The notes beneath the pieces are model-generated. The model worked only from the letters and a program-made list of their open reading frames with translations. It searched no databases and was not told where the DNA came from. Positions 1-8,425 of a stretch of 57,796 nucleotides of DNA are shown one piece after another. The DNA lies in the NCBI GenBank assembly GCA_016124615.1, contig WGNF01000020.1, positions 1-57,796 on the forward strand, in the 5' to 3' direction. The stretch is from Paracoccaceae bacterium. GTDB taxonomy: Bacteria > Pseudomonadota > Alphaproteobacteria > Rhodobacterales > Rhodobacteraceae. The position numbers and the translations under genes were made by a program. Every line of letters starts with the position of its first letter. The stretch's first letter is position 1.

Positions 1-333
1 AGTCTCCCGCCGATGGTCGTGATTGTGTTCATGATCCCCGTGATCCGGCCCACAGGCGCCACCCGGCAGAACGAAGCTCTTCCGCTGTGCAGCGTCATGC
101 GGGCCTATCCCGTAGCCGAGCGCGCGCACCGTCTGTTCCACGTGTTCGGGCGCTGTCTCGCCTCCGGTCAGGCGAAGCCGCAGCCGCTCGGCCATCAGCG
201 CCACCTCCACGTCTTCCACCCCCGGCAGGCGGGATACGGCCAGTCGGATCTTGGTGGCGCAGGCCGCGCAGTCCATCCCCGTGACCGCCCATTCGCGGGC
301 GCGTCCGGTCGCGTCGCTCTCCTGTCCGGCCAT
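1..333 (-). CDS. Heavy-metal P1B-type ATPase, N-terminal part only
   Basis: Reads leftward from an ATG at 331-333 and is still open at the window edge, so only the first 111 residues are visible. They hold one HMA metal-binding domain with the GMDCAAC motif at about residues 19-25, then a Cys/His-rich stretch (CGPDHGDHEHNHDH). This start matches zinc/cadmium/lead exporters (ZntA/CadA/PbrA family), inner-membrane pumps that expel divalent soft metals; the CPx transmembrane part lies outside the window, so the metal is inferred. The gene is divergent from a CadR/PbrR-like MerR regulator, and its promoter has the 19-bp spacer typical of MerR control. Confidence 0.8.
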   Translation of the reverse strand, partial: MAGQESDATGRAREWAVTGMDCAACATKIRLAVSRLPGVEDVEVALMAERLRLRLTGGETAPEHVEQTVRALGYGIGPHDAAQRKSFVLPGGACGPDHGDHEHNHDHRRET

Positions 334-376
334 GGTTTTTCCTTTCCGATTCGATCCTTGCCTTCGTCGAACCGGA

Positions 377-407
377 TACCTAATCTCTCTAGCAACTATA
401 GGTTCAA
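377..407 (-). promoter_or_regulatory. MerR-family operator-promoter for the metal ATPase
   Basis: On the minus strand a -35 box TTGAAC (402-407) and a -10-like box TAGGTA (377-382) are separated by 19 bp, the overlong spacing that MerR activators correct by twisting DNA. The spacer holds an imperfect dyad (CTATAGTTGCTAGAG) resembling the PbrR/CadR operator. It points at the ATPase start at 333; the regulator gene begins 11 bp away on the other strand, so it is probably autoregulated from the same site. Confidence 0.7.
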
Positions 408-417
408 GGGGGCTGCG

Positions 418-855
418 ATGCTGACGATCGGAAAACTCGGCCAGTCTGCCGCGGTGAAAGTGCCGACCATCCGCTATTACGAGCAGATCGGCCTCTTGCC
501 CGCGCCCGAACGCAGTTCCGGCAACCAGCGGCTTTACGGCAAGTCGGCGCTCGACCGGCTCGCCTTCATCCGCCACGCGCGCGAGCTTGGCTTTCCACTG
601 GAGGCGATCCGCGACCTGCTCAGCCTGTCCGACCGGCCCGACCAGTCCTGCGCGGCGGCCGATGCCATCGCGCGGCGCCAGCTCTCGGCCGTGCGGGCCC
701 GCATCGCACGGCTGAAGGCGCTGGAGGCTGAGCTGGAACGGATGATCGGGCAATGCGCGCAGGGCACCATCGCCGATTGCCGCGTCATTGAGGTGCTGGG
801 CGACCACACCCTTTGCGCCACCGACCATGATGTTCCCGTGGAGTCGGCGGCATGA
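418..855 (+). CDS. MerR-family metal-responsive regulator (CadR/PbrR/ZntR-like)
   Basis: Cytoplasmic DNA-binding metal sensor of 145 residues. The N-terminal winged helix carries the family signature [12 protein letters not shown] dimerisation helix follows, then a Cys-containing C-terminal loop: Cys in PDQSC, in QCAQG and in ADCRV. This three-cysteine spacing resembles PbrR/CadR sites, and a late HTLC adds a fourth cysteine. The start at 418 puts the signature at the usual distance; an in-frame upstream extension to 13 runs over the divergent gene and its promoter and is not credible. It is divergent from the ATPase whose promoter it should activate, and its stop overlaps the ATG of the ynfA remnant. 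Exact metal not determinable. Confidence 0.85.
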   Translation: MLTIGKLGQSAAVKVPTIRYYEQIGLLPAPERSSGNQRLYGKSALDRLAFIRHARELGFPLEAIRDLLSLSDRPDQSCAAADAIARRQLSAVRARIARLKALEAELERMIGQCAQGTIADCRVIEVLGDHTLCATDHDVPVESAA

Positions 856-1186
856 GCCTTGCGCCAACATTTGCGCTTTACGCCCTCGCTGCCCTGGCCG
901 AGATCGCTGGCTGCTTCTCGGTCTGGGCCTGGGGACGCAGCGGGGCATCGGCGCTGTGGCTGATCCCCGGCGCCCTGTCGCTTGCGGCTTTTGCCAGCCT
1001 GCTGACGCTTGCCCCCGCCGCCTATGCCGGGCGGGCCTATGCGGCCTATGGCGGGGTCTATGTCGCGGCCTCGTCCTCTCGCTCTGGGCAATGGAAGGGG
1101 TTCGCCCGGATCGGTATGACCTGCTCGGCGCGCTGATCGTCCTGGCCGGGGCGGGAGTGATCCTGCTGGGCCCGCGTGGCGCCTGA
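852..1186 (+). pseudogene. ynfA: YnfA/UPF0060 membrane protein, frameshifted
   Basis: YnfA proteins are small four-helix inner-membrane proteins. The first part (852 to about 1072) reads as a good YnfA, with [13 protein letters not shown] and [12 protein letters not shown]. The rest of the family sequence (LWAMEGVRP, then [20 protein letters not shown]) continues in the +2 frame to 1186. Restoring one base within the codon at 1071-1073 joins the halves, so one base appears lost. The ATG overlaps the MerR stop (ATGA), implying translational coupling when intact. A second dead ynfA follows another MerR gene at 14686. Confidence 0.8.
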
Positions 1187-1248
1187 GGACGGACCGAAGG
1201 CACGAAAAAGTCATGTCACGTTCCGCGATTCAACGGTTAGAAGGAAGC

Positions 1249-1590
1249 ATGCGGTTTTTGGCAAACCATCTGCGGCTCTCTCTGGTGGCGCTGATCGTGG
1301 CGGTGCTTCTATTGCCTATTCCGCGAGAGGCGGCGGGCAGTTCCGTCATGGAGGACGTGCACCACATGGCCGAACATGGTCAGATGGTCCATGTCGTGTC
1401 CGGCCCCATGAAAGCCGCGGTTGACCTATGCAAACAGCATTGTCTTGCGGGCGTCGCGATCCTTCCCGGTCTGTCCGGCGCGGTCGCGGCCCATCCTGTT
1501 CCTGACCCGGTCTACGCGGCGGAGCCTGTCCGGCCAGCCTTTGAACGGCCCGAGCCGCAGGGCCCGCCGCCGAAACACGCCCTCTCCTGA
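1249..1590 (+). CDS. Small secreted or membrane-anchored protein upstream of multicopper oxidase, unknown function
   Basis: 113 residues starting MRFLANHL, with a hydrophobic N-terminal segment (LSLVALIVAVLLLPI) that should act as signal peptide or anchor, then a His/Met-bearing stretch (VMEDVHHMAEHGQMVH) and CKQHCLAG. The Cys, His and Met content and the position 67 bp before a multicopper oxidase suggest a copper-related periplasmic role, but no family is recognised. An in-frame ATG at 1213 is possible; 1249 is preferred because it starts just before the hydrophobic segment and follows an AAGGAAG. Confidence 0.5.
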   Translation: MRFLANHLRLSLVALIVAVLLLPIPREAAGSSVMEDVHHMAEHGQMVHVVSGPMKAAVDLCKQHCLAGVAILPGLSGAVAAHPVPDPVYAAEPVRPAFERPEPQGPPPKHALS

Positions 1591-1656
1591 GCTGAACACG
1601 GGCGGTCCCGCCGCCCGTCCCGCTGTCGCGCCCCCGGGCGCATGGAGAGACACATC

Positions 1657-3165
1657 ATGACTTTGTCCCGTCGCGGCTTTCTCGCCGCAAGCGCGGCTTC
1701 GGCCGCCTCCCTTCTGATCCCCGCGCATCTGCGCGCCGCCACTGGTCCGCTAACCCTGCGCGCCGAAACCCGCGTGCTCGACATCGACGGCCGCGCCGCC
1801 ACCGTCTGGGGGTTGACCAACGGCTCCGGCACACAGGGCCTGACGCTGGCGCCCGGCGAACGCTTCCGGGTCGACCTGACCAACGCCCTGCCGGAGGCGA
1901 CGCTGATCCACTGGCATGGCCAGATTCCTGCCAACGCGCAGGACGGCGTGCCCGACATGCCTGCGCCGAAGCTGAAGCCGGGCGAGACGCGCAGCTATGA
2001 CTACGCGGCCCTGCCCGGAACCTATTGGATGCATGCCCACATCCCGCTGCAGGAATTGCACCTGCTGGCCGCGCCGCTGATCGTGCACACGGCCGGGGAC
2101 CTGGCCGCCGACCGGCAGGAGGTGGTGATGACCCTGCACGACTTCTCGTTCAAGGCTCCGGAGGAGGTCATGGCCGCCATCACCGGCTCCAGCGCCGGGG
2201 GCGATGACCATTCCGCCGGCATGGCCGGTCAGGGCATGGGCGCGATGGGGAGCGGCGGCGGCATGGCCGGCGGCACAATGGGCGGGATGTCGGGCATGTC
2301 AGGCATGACCGGAATGTCAGGCATGGCCGGAATGTCAGGCATGGCGATGGACCTGAACGATTTCGATTTCGACGCCTACCTGGCCAACGACCGCACCCTG
2401 AACGACCCCGAGGTGGTGCGCGTGGACAAGGGAGGCAAGGTCCGTCTGCGGGTGGTGAACGCATCGACCGCCACGGCCTTCTGGCTCGACCTTGGCACGC
2501 TTGGCGGCCAGTTGGTGGCGGTGGATGGCACCCCGGTCCAGCTGCGGACGGTCAGCCGCTTCGGCCTCGCCATGGCGCAAAGGGCCGACCTGCTCATCGA
2601 CCTGCCCGGCCCCGGTGCCTTCCCCGTACTGGCCTTGCGCGAAGGCGCGCGGGAGCGCACGGGGATCATCCTGGCCAGTCCCGGTGCCGCGGTGGCCAAG
2701 GTTGCTCCGCTCGGGGCGGACGAGTCGCCCGCCTTCTCGGCCGATCTGACGCAGGAAGCCGCGCTGCGCGCCGTTACCCCGCTGGCCGACCGACCAGTGG
2801 ACCACGCACAGATGCTGATGCTGGCAGGGGCGATGACCCCCTATGTCTGGACGATCGACGGCCACACCTGGGCCGATCATGTGCCGGTATCGGTGCGCAG
2901 CGGCGAACGGGTGGAACTGACGTTCCACAACATGTCCATGATGGCGCATCCGATGCACCTGCACGGCCACAAGTTCCAGGTCGTCGCGCTGAACGGCCAA
3001 CGCGTCGCGGGCGCAGTGCGCGATACCGTGCATGTGCCCCCGATGGCCGCCGTCACCATCGCCTTTGACGCGGGCGAGGCGGCGCGATGGATGCTGCACT
3101 GCCATCACATGATGCACCTCCAGTCCGGCATGATGACGGAACTGGCCATCTCCAGCGCCGCCTGA
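1657..3165 (+). CDS. Tat-exported multicopper oxidase with Met-rich insert (CueO/CopA-like)
   Basis: Periplasmic multicopper oxidase of 502 residues, probably oxidising Cu(I). It begins with a twin-arginine signal (SRRGFLAASAAS), expected for a cofactor-loaded Tat substrate. All four copper motifs are present: HWHG at 85-88, HAH at 126-128, HPMHLHGH at about 431-438, and HCH...H....M near 481-493, with Met as axial type-1 ligand. Between about residues 190 and 235 lies a Met/Gly-rich repeat (GMSGMSGMTGMSGM), as in CueO and CopA, which is thought to bind Cu(I). The start at 1657 follows GGAGAG and places the Arg pair correctly. Probably co-transcribed with the small secreted protein upstream; a hairpin follows the stop. 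Confidence 0.92.
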   Translation: MTLSRRGFLAASAASAASLLIPAHLRAATGPLTLRAETRVLDIDGRAATVWGLTNGSGTQGLTLAPGERFRVDLTNALPEATLIHWHGQIPANAQDGVPDMPAPKLKPGETRSYDYAALPGTYWMHAHIPLQELHLLAAPLIVHTAGDLAADRQEVVMTLHDFSFKAPEEVMAAITGSSAGGDDHSAGMAGQGMGAMGSGGGMAGGTMGGMSGMSGMTGMSGMAGMSGMAMDLNDFDFDAYLANDRTLNDPEVVRVDKGGKVRLRVVNASTATAFWLDLGTLGGQLVAVDGTPVQLRTVSRFGLAMAQRADLLIDLPGPGAFPVLALREGARERTGIILASPGAAVAKVAPLGADESPAFSADLTQEAALRAVTPLADRPVDHAQMLMLAGAMTPYVWTIDGHTWADHVPVSVRSGERVELTFHNMSMMAHPMHLHGHKFQVVALNGQRVAGAVRDTVHVPPMAAVTIAFDAGEAARWMLHCHHMMHLQSGMMTELAISSAA

Positions 3166-3172
3166 GCGCTTT

Positions 3173-3194
3173 GGGGCGCCGGGTCCGGCGCCCC
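3173..3194 (+). terminator. Hairpin after multicopper oxidase gene
   Basis: GGGGCGCCG and CGGCGCCCC form a perfect 9-bp stem around a 4-nt loop, starting 8 nt after the oxidase stop. There is no clear T-run behind it, so termination is likely but not certain. Confidence 0.55.
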
Positions 3195-3289
3195 ATATCC
3201 GAGTGTTTCAGTAAGTTTATTCTTTCACTCAGGATTTGTCCGTGCTAGCACGATTCCTGACGGAACGAATGGACAGGAGCGTGAGAGCC

Positions 3290-3829
3290 ATGCGGCACTT
3301 CCCCCGAACAGCGGTGCAATTGGCGACCGCCGCGATCTTGCTTGCTGCGGCAACGGCAGGCGAAGCCCGCGAATATCCGATCGGCAAACCGCTCGAGGTG
3401 GCGGGCATGGAGATCGGCGCGGTCTATCTGCAGCCGATCGAAATGGACCCGCCGGGGATGATGGCACCGGCCGACAAGACCGATATCCATCTCGAGGCCG
3501 ACATTCACGCGTTGGCCAGCAATCCCAACGGCTTTGCCGAGGGCGACTGGCTTCCCTACCTGCACATCAGCTACACGCTCACCAAGGATGGCGGGCCGGT
3601 AATCACCGGCATGCTGATGCCGATGGTCGCGAGCGACGGGCCGCATTACGGCGACAACGTCAACCTGGACGGGGTGGGCAAGTATCACCTCACCATGACC
3701 GTCTCGCCACCGGGGCACGAGTTCGGCCGTCATGTCGACAAGGAAACCGGCGTGGGCCCGTGGTTCCAACCGATCACGGCGGACTATGACTTCGTGTTTG
3801 CCGGCACCGGCAAGCTCGGGTCCTACTGA
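3290..3829 (+). CDS. ftrA: Periplasmic P19/FetP-type iron-binding protein
   Basis: 179-residue member of the P19/Tp34/FetP family, periplasmic proteins that bind copper and iron and feed an FTR1 permease. A signal peptide (LATAAILLAAATAGEAREYP) is followed by the family hallmarks GMEIGAVYLQPIEM, HLEADIHA and WLPYLHISY, Met-rich MLMPMVASDGPHYGDNV, and FGRHVDKETGVGPWF. The ATG at 3290 has AGGAG 9 bp upstream; an ATG at 3269 is less well placed. First gene of an ftrABCD-like operon (16 bp to ftrB), the ferrous-iron uptake system described in Brucella and Bordetella. No Fur box was recognised upstream. Confidence 0.88.
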   Translation: MRHFPRTAVQLATAAILLAAATAGEAREYPIGKPLEVAGMEIGAVYLQPIEMDPPGMMAPADKTDIHLEADIHALASNPNGFAEGDWLPYLHISYTLTKDGGPVITGMLMPMVASDGPHYGDNVNLDGVGKYHLTMTVSPPGHEFGRHVDKETGVGPWFQPITADYDFVFAGTGKLGSY

Positions 3830-3844
3830 CCGGAGGGTGCGGTA

Positions 3845-4186
3845 ATGTCCCGGATCAAAGCCGTCTCAACGCTTGTGGCTGCACTCGCGCTGATGTCGTC
3901 TGGCCTGCCCGCGCTGGCGGAAGATGCGGCCCTGACCATTGTGTTCAAGGATGGCACCTTCACACCCACCCGCCTGGAAGTCCCCTCGCAGGACAGCGTG
4001 AAGATCATCCTGCGCAATGAAGGGCAGATGCCGGTCGAGTTCGAGAGCCTGTCGCTGCGCAAGGAAAAGGTGCTGGGGCCGGGCGTCCAGTCATTTGTCG
4101 TCCTGCGCGGGCCGTCCCCGGGCGAATACAACTTCTTCGACGATTTCCACCCCGACGCCGCCAAGGGCGTGATCGTGGTGAAGTGA
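3845..4186 (+). CDS. ftrB: Cupredoxin-like periplasmic iron-uptake protein
   Basis: 113 residues with a cleavable signal peptide (ending LPALAEDA) and one cupredoxin-like domain of the EfeO N-terminal type: IVFKDGTFTPTRLEVP, ILRNEGQMPVEFESLSL and GEYNFFDDFHP. In Ftr systems this protein is proposed to oxidise Fe(II) at the permease. No canonical Cys-His-Met type-1 copper cluster is seen; a Met and the late FDDFHP are possible ligands. It sits 16 bp after ftrA and 8 bp before ftrC. Confidence 0.85.
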   Translation: MSRIKAVSTLVAALALMSSGLPALAEDAALTIVFKDGTFTPTRLEVPSQDSVKIILRNEGQMPVEFESLSLRKEKVLGPGVQSFVVLRGPSPGEYNFFDDFHPDAAKGVIVVK

Positions 4187-4193
4187 GGACAAC

Positions 4194-5009
4194 ATGATTG
4201 CACAGATCATCTTCGTCGTCTGGCGCGAGAGCATCGAGGCGCTGCTCGTCATCGGCATCCTGCAGGCCTGGCTGCGCCGCAACGGGTCCGGCGCGGCCCA
4301 CTTCTACCTCTGGGGCGGCGTCACGGCCGGGCTGGCCGCGGCGGCCGGCCTCTCCTGGGTGCTGACACGGTTCGGTGACACGCTGCCGCCGGAGGGTCAG
4401 GACATCTTCCAGATGACCCTGATGCTGGTCGCGGCGGCACTGGTGGTGCAGATGGTGCTATGGATGCGCCGCCACGGCCGCACCCTGAAGCGCGAACTCG
4501 AATCCGGCCTAAGCGAGAAGCTGGCGCAGGGGCGGCTCTGGGGCATCTTCGCACTGGCCCTGATCGCCGTGATGCGCGAGGGCGCCGAGACAGTGATCTT
4601 CCTGCAGGGGATCATCGCCGCCACCGGCTGGACGGCGGGCGCCGTGCTGGCGGTGCTCGCGGCCTTCGCCGCCGCTCTTGCCACCTATGGCCTCCTGCAG
4701 TTCGGCAGCAAGGTTCTGTCCTGGCGGCATTTCTTCCGGCTGACCGAGGTCATGCTGCTGCTTCTGGCCTGCGCGCTCTTCGTGAACGGCACGGGGTATC
4801 TCGTCTCGCTCGGGGTGCTGCCCTATACCCATCCGGTGCTGAACCTGACGGCTATTCTCGACGATTCCCGCCCGGCCGGGGCCATTGTGGCGGCGCTGAC
4901 CGGCTATCGTGCGACCCCCGACGTGGTCACGATCGCAAGCTGGCTCGCCTATTGGGGCGGCATCGCCTTCGCCCTGCGCCGACAAGCGCGCCGGGTCGCC
5001 CATGCCTGA
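4194..5009 (+). CDS. ftrC: FTR1-family high-affinity iron permease
   Basis: Inner-membrane permease of 271 residues with about seven transmembrane helices. Both REXXE iron-coordination motifs of the FTR1 family are visible: RESIE at residues 11-15 and REGAE at 128-132. The start 8 bp behind the ftrB stop follows GAGGACAAC. Its end overlaps the presumed ATG of ftrD at 5002. Uptake would use the P19 and cupredoxin partners; the ferredoxin partner FtrD is broken, so iron uptake may be weakened unless a second ftrD exists. Confidence 0.9.
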   Translation: MIAQIIFVVWRESIEALLVIGILQAWLRRNGSGAAHFYLWGGVTAGLAAAAGLSWVLTRFGDTLPPEGQDIFQMTLMLVAAALVVQMVLWMRRHGRTLKRELESGLSEKLAQGRLWGIFALALIAVMREGAETVIFLQGIIAATGWTAGAVLAVLAAFAAALATYGLLQFGSKVLSWRHFFRLTEVMLLLLACALFVNGTGYLVSLGVLPYTHPVLNLTAILDDSRPAGAIVAALTGYRATPDVVTIASWLAYWGGIAFALRRQARRVAHA

Positions 5010-6437
5010 CGGCGGTTCCCCCGCCAGGCGGACGCGGGCGGCAGGAGCGGGGCGGGCTTCTGGACGGGTGGGCTCGCTACCGCCGGAGACTGGCTCCGAC
5101 GCCATCAGCGCGCGGTGGGGCTGCTGCAATGGGGGGGCGTCGTGGTCTATGCGGGGCCGCTGATCGGGCCCAACCTGATCCCGCTGCCCGGCCGCACCGC
5201 CCATGTCTGGACCAACCTGACCCTCATCGCACAATTCGTCTTCTGGGGCATCTGGTGGCCGGGCGTCCTCATCTCGATGCTGGTCTTCGGGCGGCTCTGC
5301 TCTGGTGCGAGTTGCTCTGCCCCGAGGGTGCGCTCAGCGAGGCCGCCAGCCGGCGCGGCCGCGGCCGAGCGATTCCGCGCTGGATGCGCTGGCCGGGCTG
5401 GCCTTTCGCCGCCTTCGTGATGACCACGGTCTACGGGCAGCTCGTCAGCGTCTATCAATACCCGGGCCCGGCACTCGTCATCCTCGGCGGCTCGACGCTG
5501 GCGGCAATCGTGGTCGGCTACCTCTACGGCCGGAACCATCGGGTCTGGTGCCGCTACCTCTGTCCGGTGAACGGCGTGTTCGGTCTGCTGGCCAAGCTTG
5601 CGCCGATGCATTACGGCACCGACGCCGGCGCCTGGGCCCGCACCGCGCCTGCGGCCGGGCGAACGAAACAGGTCATCTGCGCGCCCCTCGTGCCGCTGCG
5701 CAATCTCGACAGCGCTTCCGCCTGCCACATGTGCGGCCGCTGCGCCGGCTTCCGCGACGCGATCGAGCTTCGTCCGCGCGCGCCCGGCAGCGAGGTGGTT
5801 CGGCAGGGCGGTGCCACCGCCACCGTCTGGGGCAGCCTGCTGACGATCACCGGATTGATCGGCGTGGCTCCCGCCGCCTTTCTCTGGTCTGCCTCGCCCT
5901 GGTTCGTGGCACTGAAGCTGCAACTCGACACATGACTCGTGAACGCAGGCATCCTCTGGCCCTTGGAGATGCGGTTGCCGTGGTGGATTTTGACGAACTA
6001 TCCCGGCCGCAACGACGTACTGACGCTGCTCGACGGGGTGACGTTGCTGCTTTTCATCGCCTCCTGTGCCGGCGCGCGCTCGGCACTGACCGCCGGGTCG
6101 CTGATGCTGGCCGCCCGCATTTTTTGCGCCTCATGCCTGGTTGCGGCGGGTCCACCACCTCGTGCTTGCTCTGCTGCCTCTAGCGGCGTGCGGCGTGATC
6201 CTTGGGCTTTCAGCGCAGACGGTCACGCTGCTGCACTGCGAAGGGCTGCGCCTGGCCTGGGTGGCAGAGGCACGCGCGGCGGCGCTGACGCTCGCCTCGG
6301 CCTGGAGCCTTCTGCTGCTCTGGCAAGTTTGCGGCCGCACCGCGCATGGGATGCGGCGGGCCTTGGCCACCCTGATCGGCGCGGCCGGCCTCTGCTCCGG
6401 CCTGGCGCCCTGGCTCCTGCTGTTCTGGGTGTGGTAG
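5002..6437 (+). pseudogene. ftrD: FtrD polyferredoxin-type membrane protein, broken at several sites
   Basis: FtrD is a NapH-like membrane protein with [4Fe-4S] motifs that supplies the redox step in FtrABCD uptake. Family sequence is recognisable throughout but needs four repairs. (1) The ATG at 5002 (overlapping ftrC) is not in the frame of the first helix (LLQWGGVVVYAGPLIGP). (2) CTCTG is duplicated in tandem at 5295-5304; removing one copy restores RLWCELLCPEGALSE. (3) TGA at 5933-5935 stands where WLVNAGILWP would need TGG. (4) A run of six T at about 6121-6126 shifts the frame before LRRVHHLVLALLPLAACG, which then runs to 6437. The CxxxC motifs (WCRYLCPVNG, CHMCGRC) survive. Confidence 0.85.
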
Positions 6438-6545
6438 CAGGGCGGCGAAGTTGCCCGATGCCCGGGCACACACGGTCGACGAACAAGTCCGGTTGCGCCT
6501 TGAGTCCGGTCGCGTTTGTATTGACGAGAGCCAAAGGTCAGACCG

Positions 6546-7028
6546 ATGCAAGTCACTGAACATCGCATCCATCAGATCTTCCGGATCAGCGTCACCTTGA
6601 AAGGACTGCACGCGCTCGTCGAAATCGCCGGCGGGCTCCTGTTCTACTTGGTCAGCGCGCAGTCAATTCTTCGCTGGGTCAACTTCCTGACCCAGGATGA
6701 GCTGACCGAGGACCCCCGCGATTTCGTCGCGACACATCTCTTGAACGCCGCTCAGCACCTGACCGGCGCCACCCAGTCCTTCTATGCCTTCTACCTTGTC
6801 AGCCACGGCCTGATCAAAGTCGTTCTGGTGGCAGGCCTGTTGCGCGAGAAGCTGATCGCCTATCCGCTGTCGGTGATCGTGCTCGGCGGCTTCATCGCCT
6901 ACCAGCTCTACCGCTACAGCTACACCCACGCCTTCGGCCTGATCCTGCTGACGATCTTCGACCTCATCGTCATCGTTCTCGTCTGGCACGAATGGCGGCT
7001 CCTTCGAAAGCACCAGCGGGCTGACTGA
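6546..7028 (+). CDS. DUF2127-family membrane protein
   Basis: 160 residues with four predicted transmembrane helices. The layout matches DUF2127 proteins: HRIHQIFRISVTLKGLHALVEIAGG at the N terminus (conserved KGLHAL), a central SHGLIKVVLVAGLLREKL, and a terminal VLVWHEWRLLRK. Function of the family is unknown. It lies about 110 bp after the broken ftrD and has its own weak upstream region, so it may be a single-gene unit. Confidence 0.75.
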   Translation: MQVTEHRIHQIFRISVTLKGLHALVEIAGGLLFYLVSAQSILRWVNFLTQDELTEDPRDFVATHLLNAAQHLTGATQSFYAFYLVSHGLIKVVLVAGLLREKLIAYPLSVIVLGGFIAYQLYRYSYTHAFGLILLTIFDLIVIVLVWHEWRLLRKHQRAD

Positions 7029-7187
7029 ACCTCGACTTGGGGCCGCCGCGGGCCTTGCCGTGATCAACCGATCATTGCGATTTCCTGCAGACGACTTCGA
7101 AGCTTCGTGGAAAGGTTGCCCTTAATACATGCCGTCGATAGAATGTAAGGGGTGAGGCCCGACACGTCGAATTTGAATTCCGAAGAT

Positions 7188-7201
7188 TTGATTTGGATCA
7201 C
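7188..7201 (+). promoter_or_regulatory. FNR/NnrR-type box upstream of the 7275 operon
   Basis: TTGATTTGGATCAC matches the FNR consensus TTGAT-N4-ATCAA at nine of ten positions and lies 74 bp before the ATG at 7275, a plausible activator distance. A Crp/Fnr regulator is encoded nearby at 9038. Confidence 0.5.
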
Positions 7202-7274
7202 GTTGCGAAACTCGAATCAGAGATACATCCGCCGATAGCCGGGCATTTGGATCTCGGCCGAAAAGGAGGAACAA

Positions 7275-7781
7275 ATGCCATTCAAGGATGTGCTCCTGTT
7301 CCTGCACCCGACGTTCGGTGTGCTGGGACTGGTCGCCGCGGTCTGGGTGCTCGTCGAAGCCCTGAACGCGAGCGAAGCGAACCAAAGGCGAATTCAAATC
7401 GCCAGCATCGTCGTCGCGGTGATGTTCGCGGCGACCTGGTTTCTCGCCGGCTGGTTCTACACCGTCTACTATCACAGCGGCGACCAGGCGCTGATCGCCA
7501 AGGGTCCGGCGCCCTGGGCCCATAACTTCTTCATGGAGACGAAGGAACACCTGTTCTTCGCCCCGCTGGTCTTAGCCTTCTTCCTGCCCATCGTGGCCCG
7601 GCTGAAGCTCTGGCTGAACCGGCCGGCGCGCAACATGGTTCTGGTGGTGACGGCGCTCATCGCCCTGCAGGGCCTGGCCATCGAAGGCGCCGGGGCGATC
7701 ATCAACTGGGGCGCCAAGGCGGCCCTCTCGCAGATGGTGCAGAACACCACGGTTCCCGCAGCTCAGAAGGTGACCAACTGA
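7275..7781 (+). CDS. Four-helix membrane protein, unknown function
   Basis: 168 residues with four hydrophobic segments: FLHPTFGVLGLVAAVWVLV, IASIVVAVMFAATWFLAGWF, FFAPLVLAFFLPIV and MVLVVTALIALQGLAIEGAG. Histidines (FLHPTF, YYHSGDQ, ETKEHLFF) sit at membrane edges and could bind haem or metal, but no family is recognised. A clear AAGGAGG precedes the ATG at 7275. The stop overlaps the ATG of the next gene (TGATG), so the two are coupled. The FNR-like box at 7188-7201 suggests oxygen- or NO-responsive expression. Confidence 0.65.
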   Translation: MPFKDVLLFLHPTFGVLGLVAAVWVLVEALNASEANQRRIQIASIVVAVMFAATWFLAGWFYTVYYHSGDQALIAKGPAPWAHNFFMETKEHLFFAPLVLAFFLPIVARLKLWLNRPARNMVLVVTALIALQGLAIEGAGAIINWGAKAALSQMVQNTTVPAAQKVTN

Positions 7782-8131
7782 TGGCTACGACAACAACTCA
7801 AGCGGCCATGGCGCAAAGCAAGGCCGAGGCCAATGCCGAGGCGACCGCCGCGGCCTTCGCCCTCTCCGCGTCGATCACGGTGGTGTTCAACGTCGTGCTC
7901 GCCTTCATCAAGGACTCCTACCCGCCGCTCAACAGCTTCATGGCCGCGCTGACCGGCCACCACTGGCGCACCCACGGGCTGGCCGATGTCATCCTGTTCC
8001 TGCTGCTCGGCTGGCTGTTCATGGCGCGCGGCATCCCTTCGCGCGGCTTGACGAACGGCTCAGCTGCGACGCTCGGCGCATCGGTGGTTGTGGCCGGCGC
8101 CGCGCTCGGGCTTTGGTTCCTCGTGAACTAA
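7781..8131 (+). CDS. Small membrane protein, unknown function
   Basis: 116 residues: an Ala-rich polar N terminus, then three hydrophobic helices (FALSASITVVFNVVLAF, ADVILFLLLGWLFMARG, LGASVVVAGAALGLWFLV). The ATG overlaps the stop of the preceding membrane protein, so the pair probably forms a complex. GHHWRTHG between helices 1 and 2 is the only obvious possible metal- or haem-binding patch. No family recognised. Confidence 0.6.
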   Translation: MATTTTQAAMAQSKAEANAEATAAAFALSASITVVFNVVLAFIKDSYPPLNSFMAALTGHHWRTHGLADVILFLLLGWLFMARGIPSRGLTNGSAATLGASVVVAGAALGLWFLVN

Positions 8132-8185
8132 GGACGCGGAAGACCGTTCGGTCCACGCGATCGAGCAGCTGTGCGATGAACGCGG

Positions 8186-8205
8186 CCGCCAAAGTAATTT
8201 GGCGG
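8186..8205 (+). terminator. Inverted repeat after the two-gene membrane operon
   Basis: CCGCCAAA and TTTGGCGG pair perfectly across GTAA, 54 bp after the stop at 8131. A second palindrome, GAGTTCG-T-CGAACTC, follows at 8218-8232. No T-run is present, so a terminator role is only likely. The rest of 8132-8425 shows no gene. Confidence 0.35.
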
Positions 8206-8425
8206 TCGTAACCATTCGAGTTCGTCGAACTCCGAGAGCACGAATCCAATTGGCGCGGGGCGGCCTACGGTTGAAATAGTGCCCGCGGCTCTTCACCAAA
8301 TCGACGTAGCGTGACCGGAATCGCCGGGTGGAAATGGCGGCCAGCGGATCAGGACAACACCCGAAGGAAAGCCCGTTCTGTCAGAGGTGCGGGTTCTGCC
8401 CGGTGGCGATCATCAGGTGACGTGC

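Noticed and set aside
5939..6559. Separate 206-residue gene after ftrD
   Set aside because: It starts at a GTG inside ftrD family sequence just after the nonsense codon and drifts into another frame; it is part of the broken ftrD.
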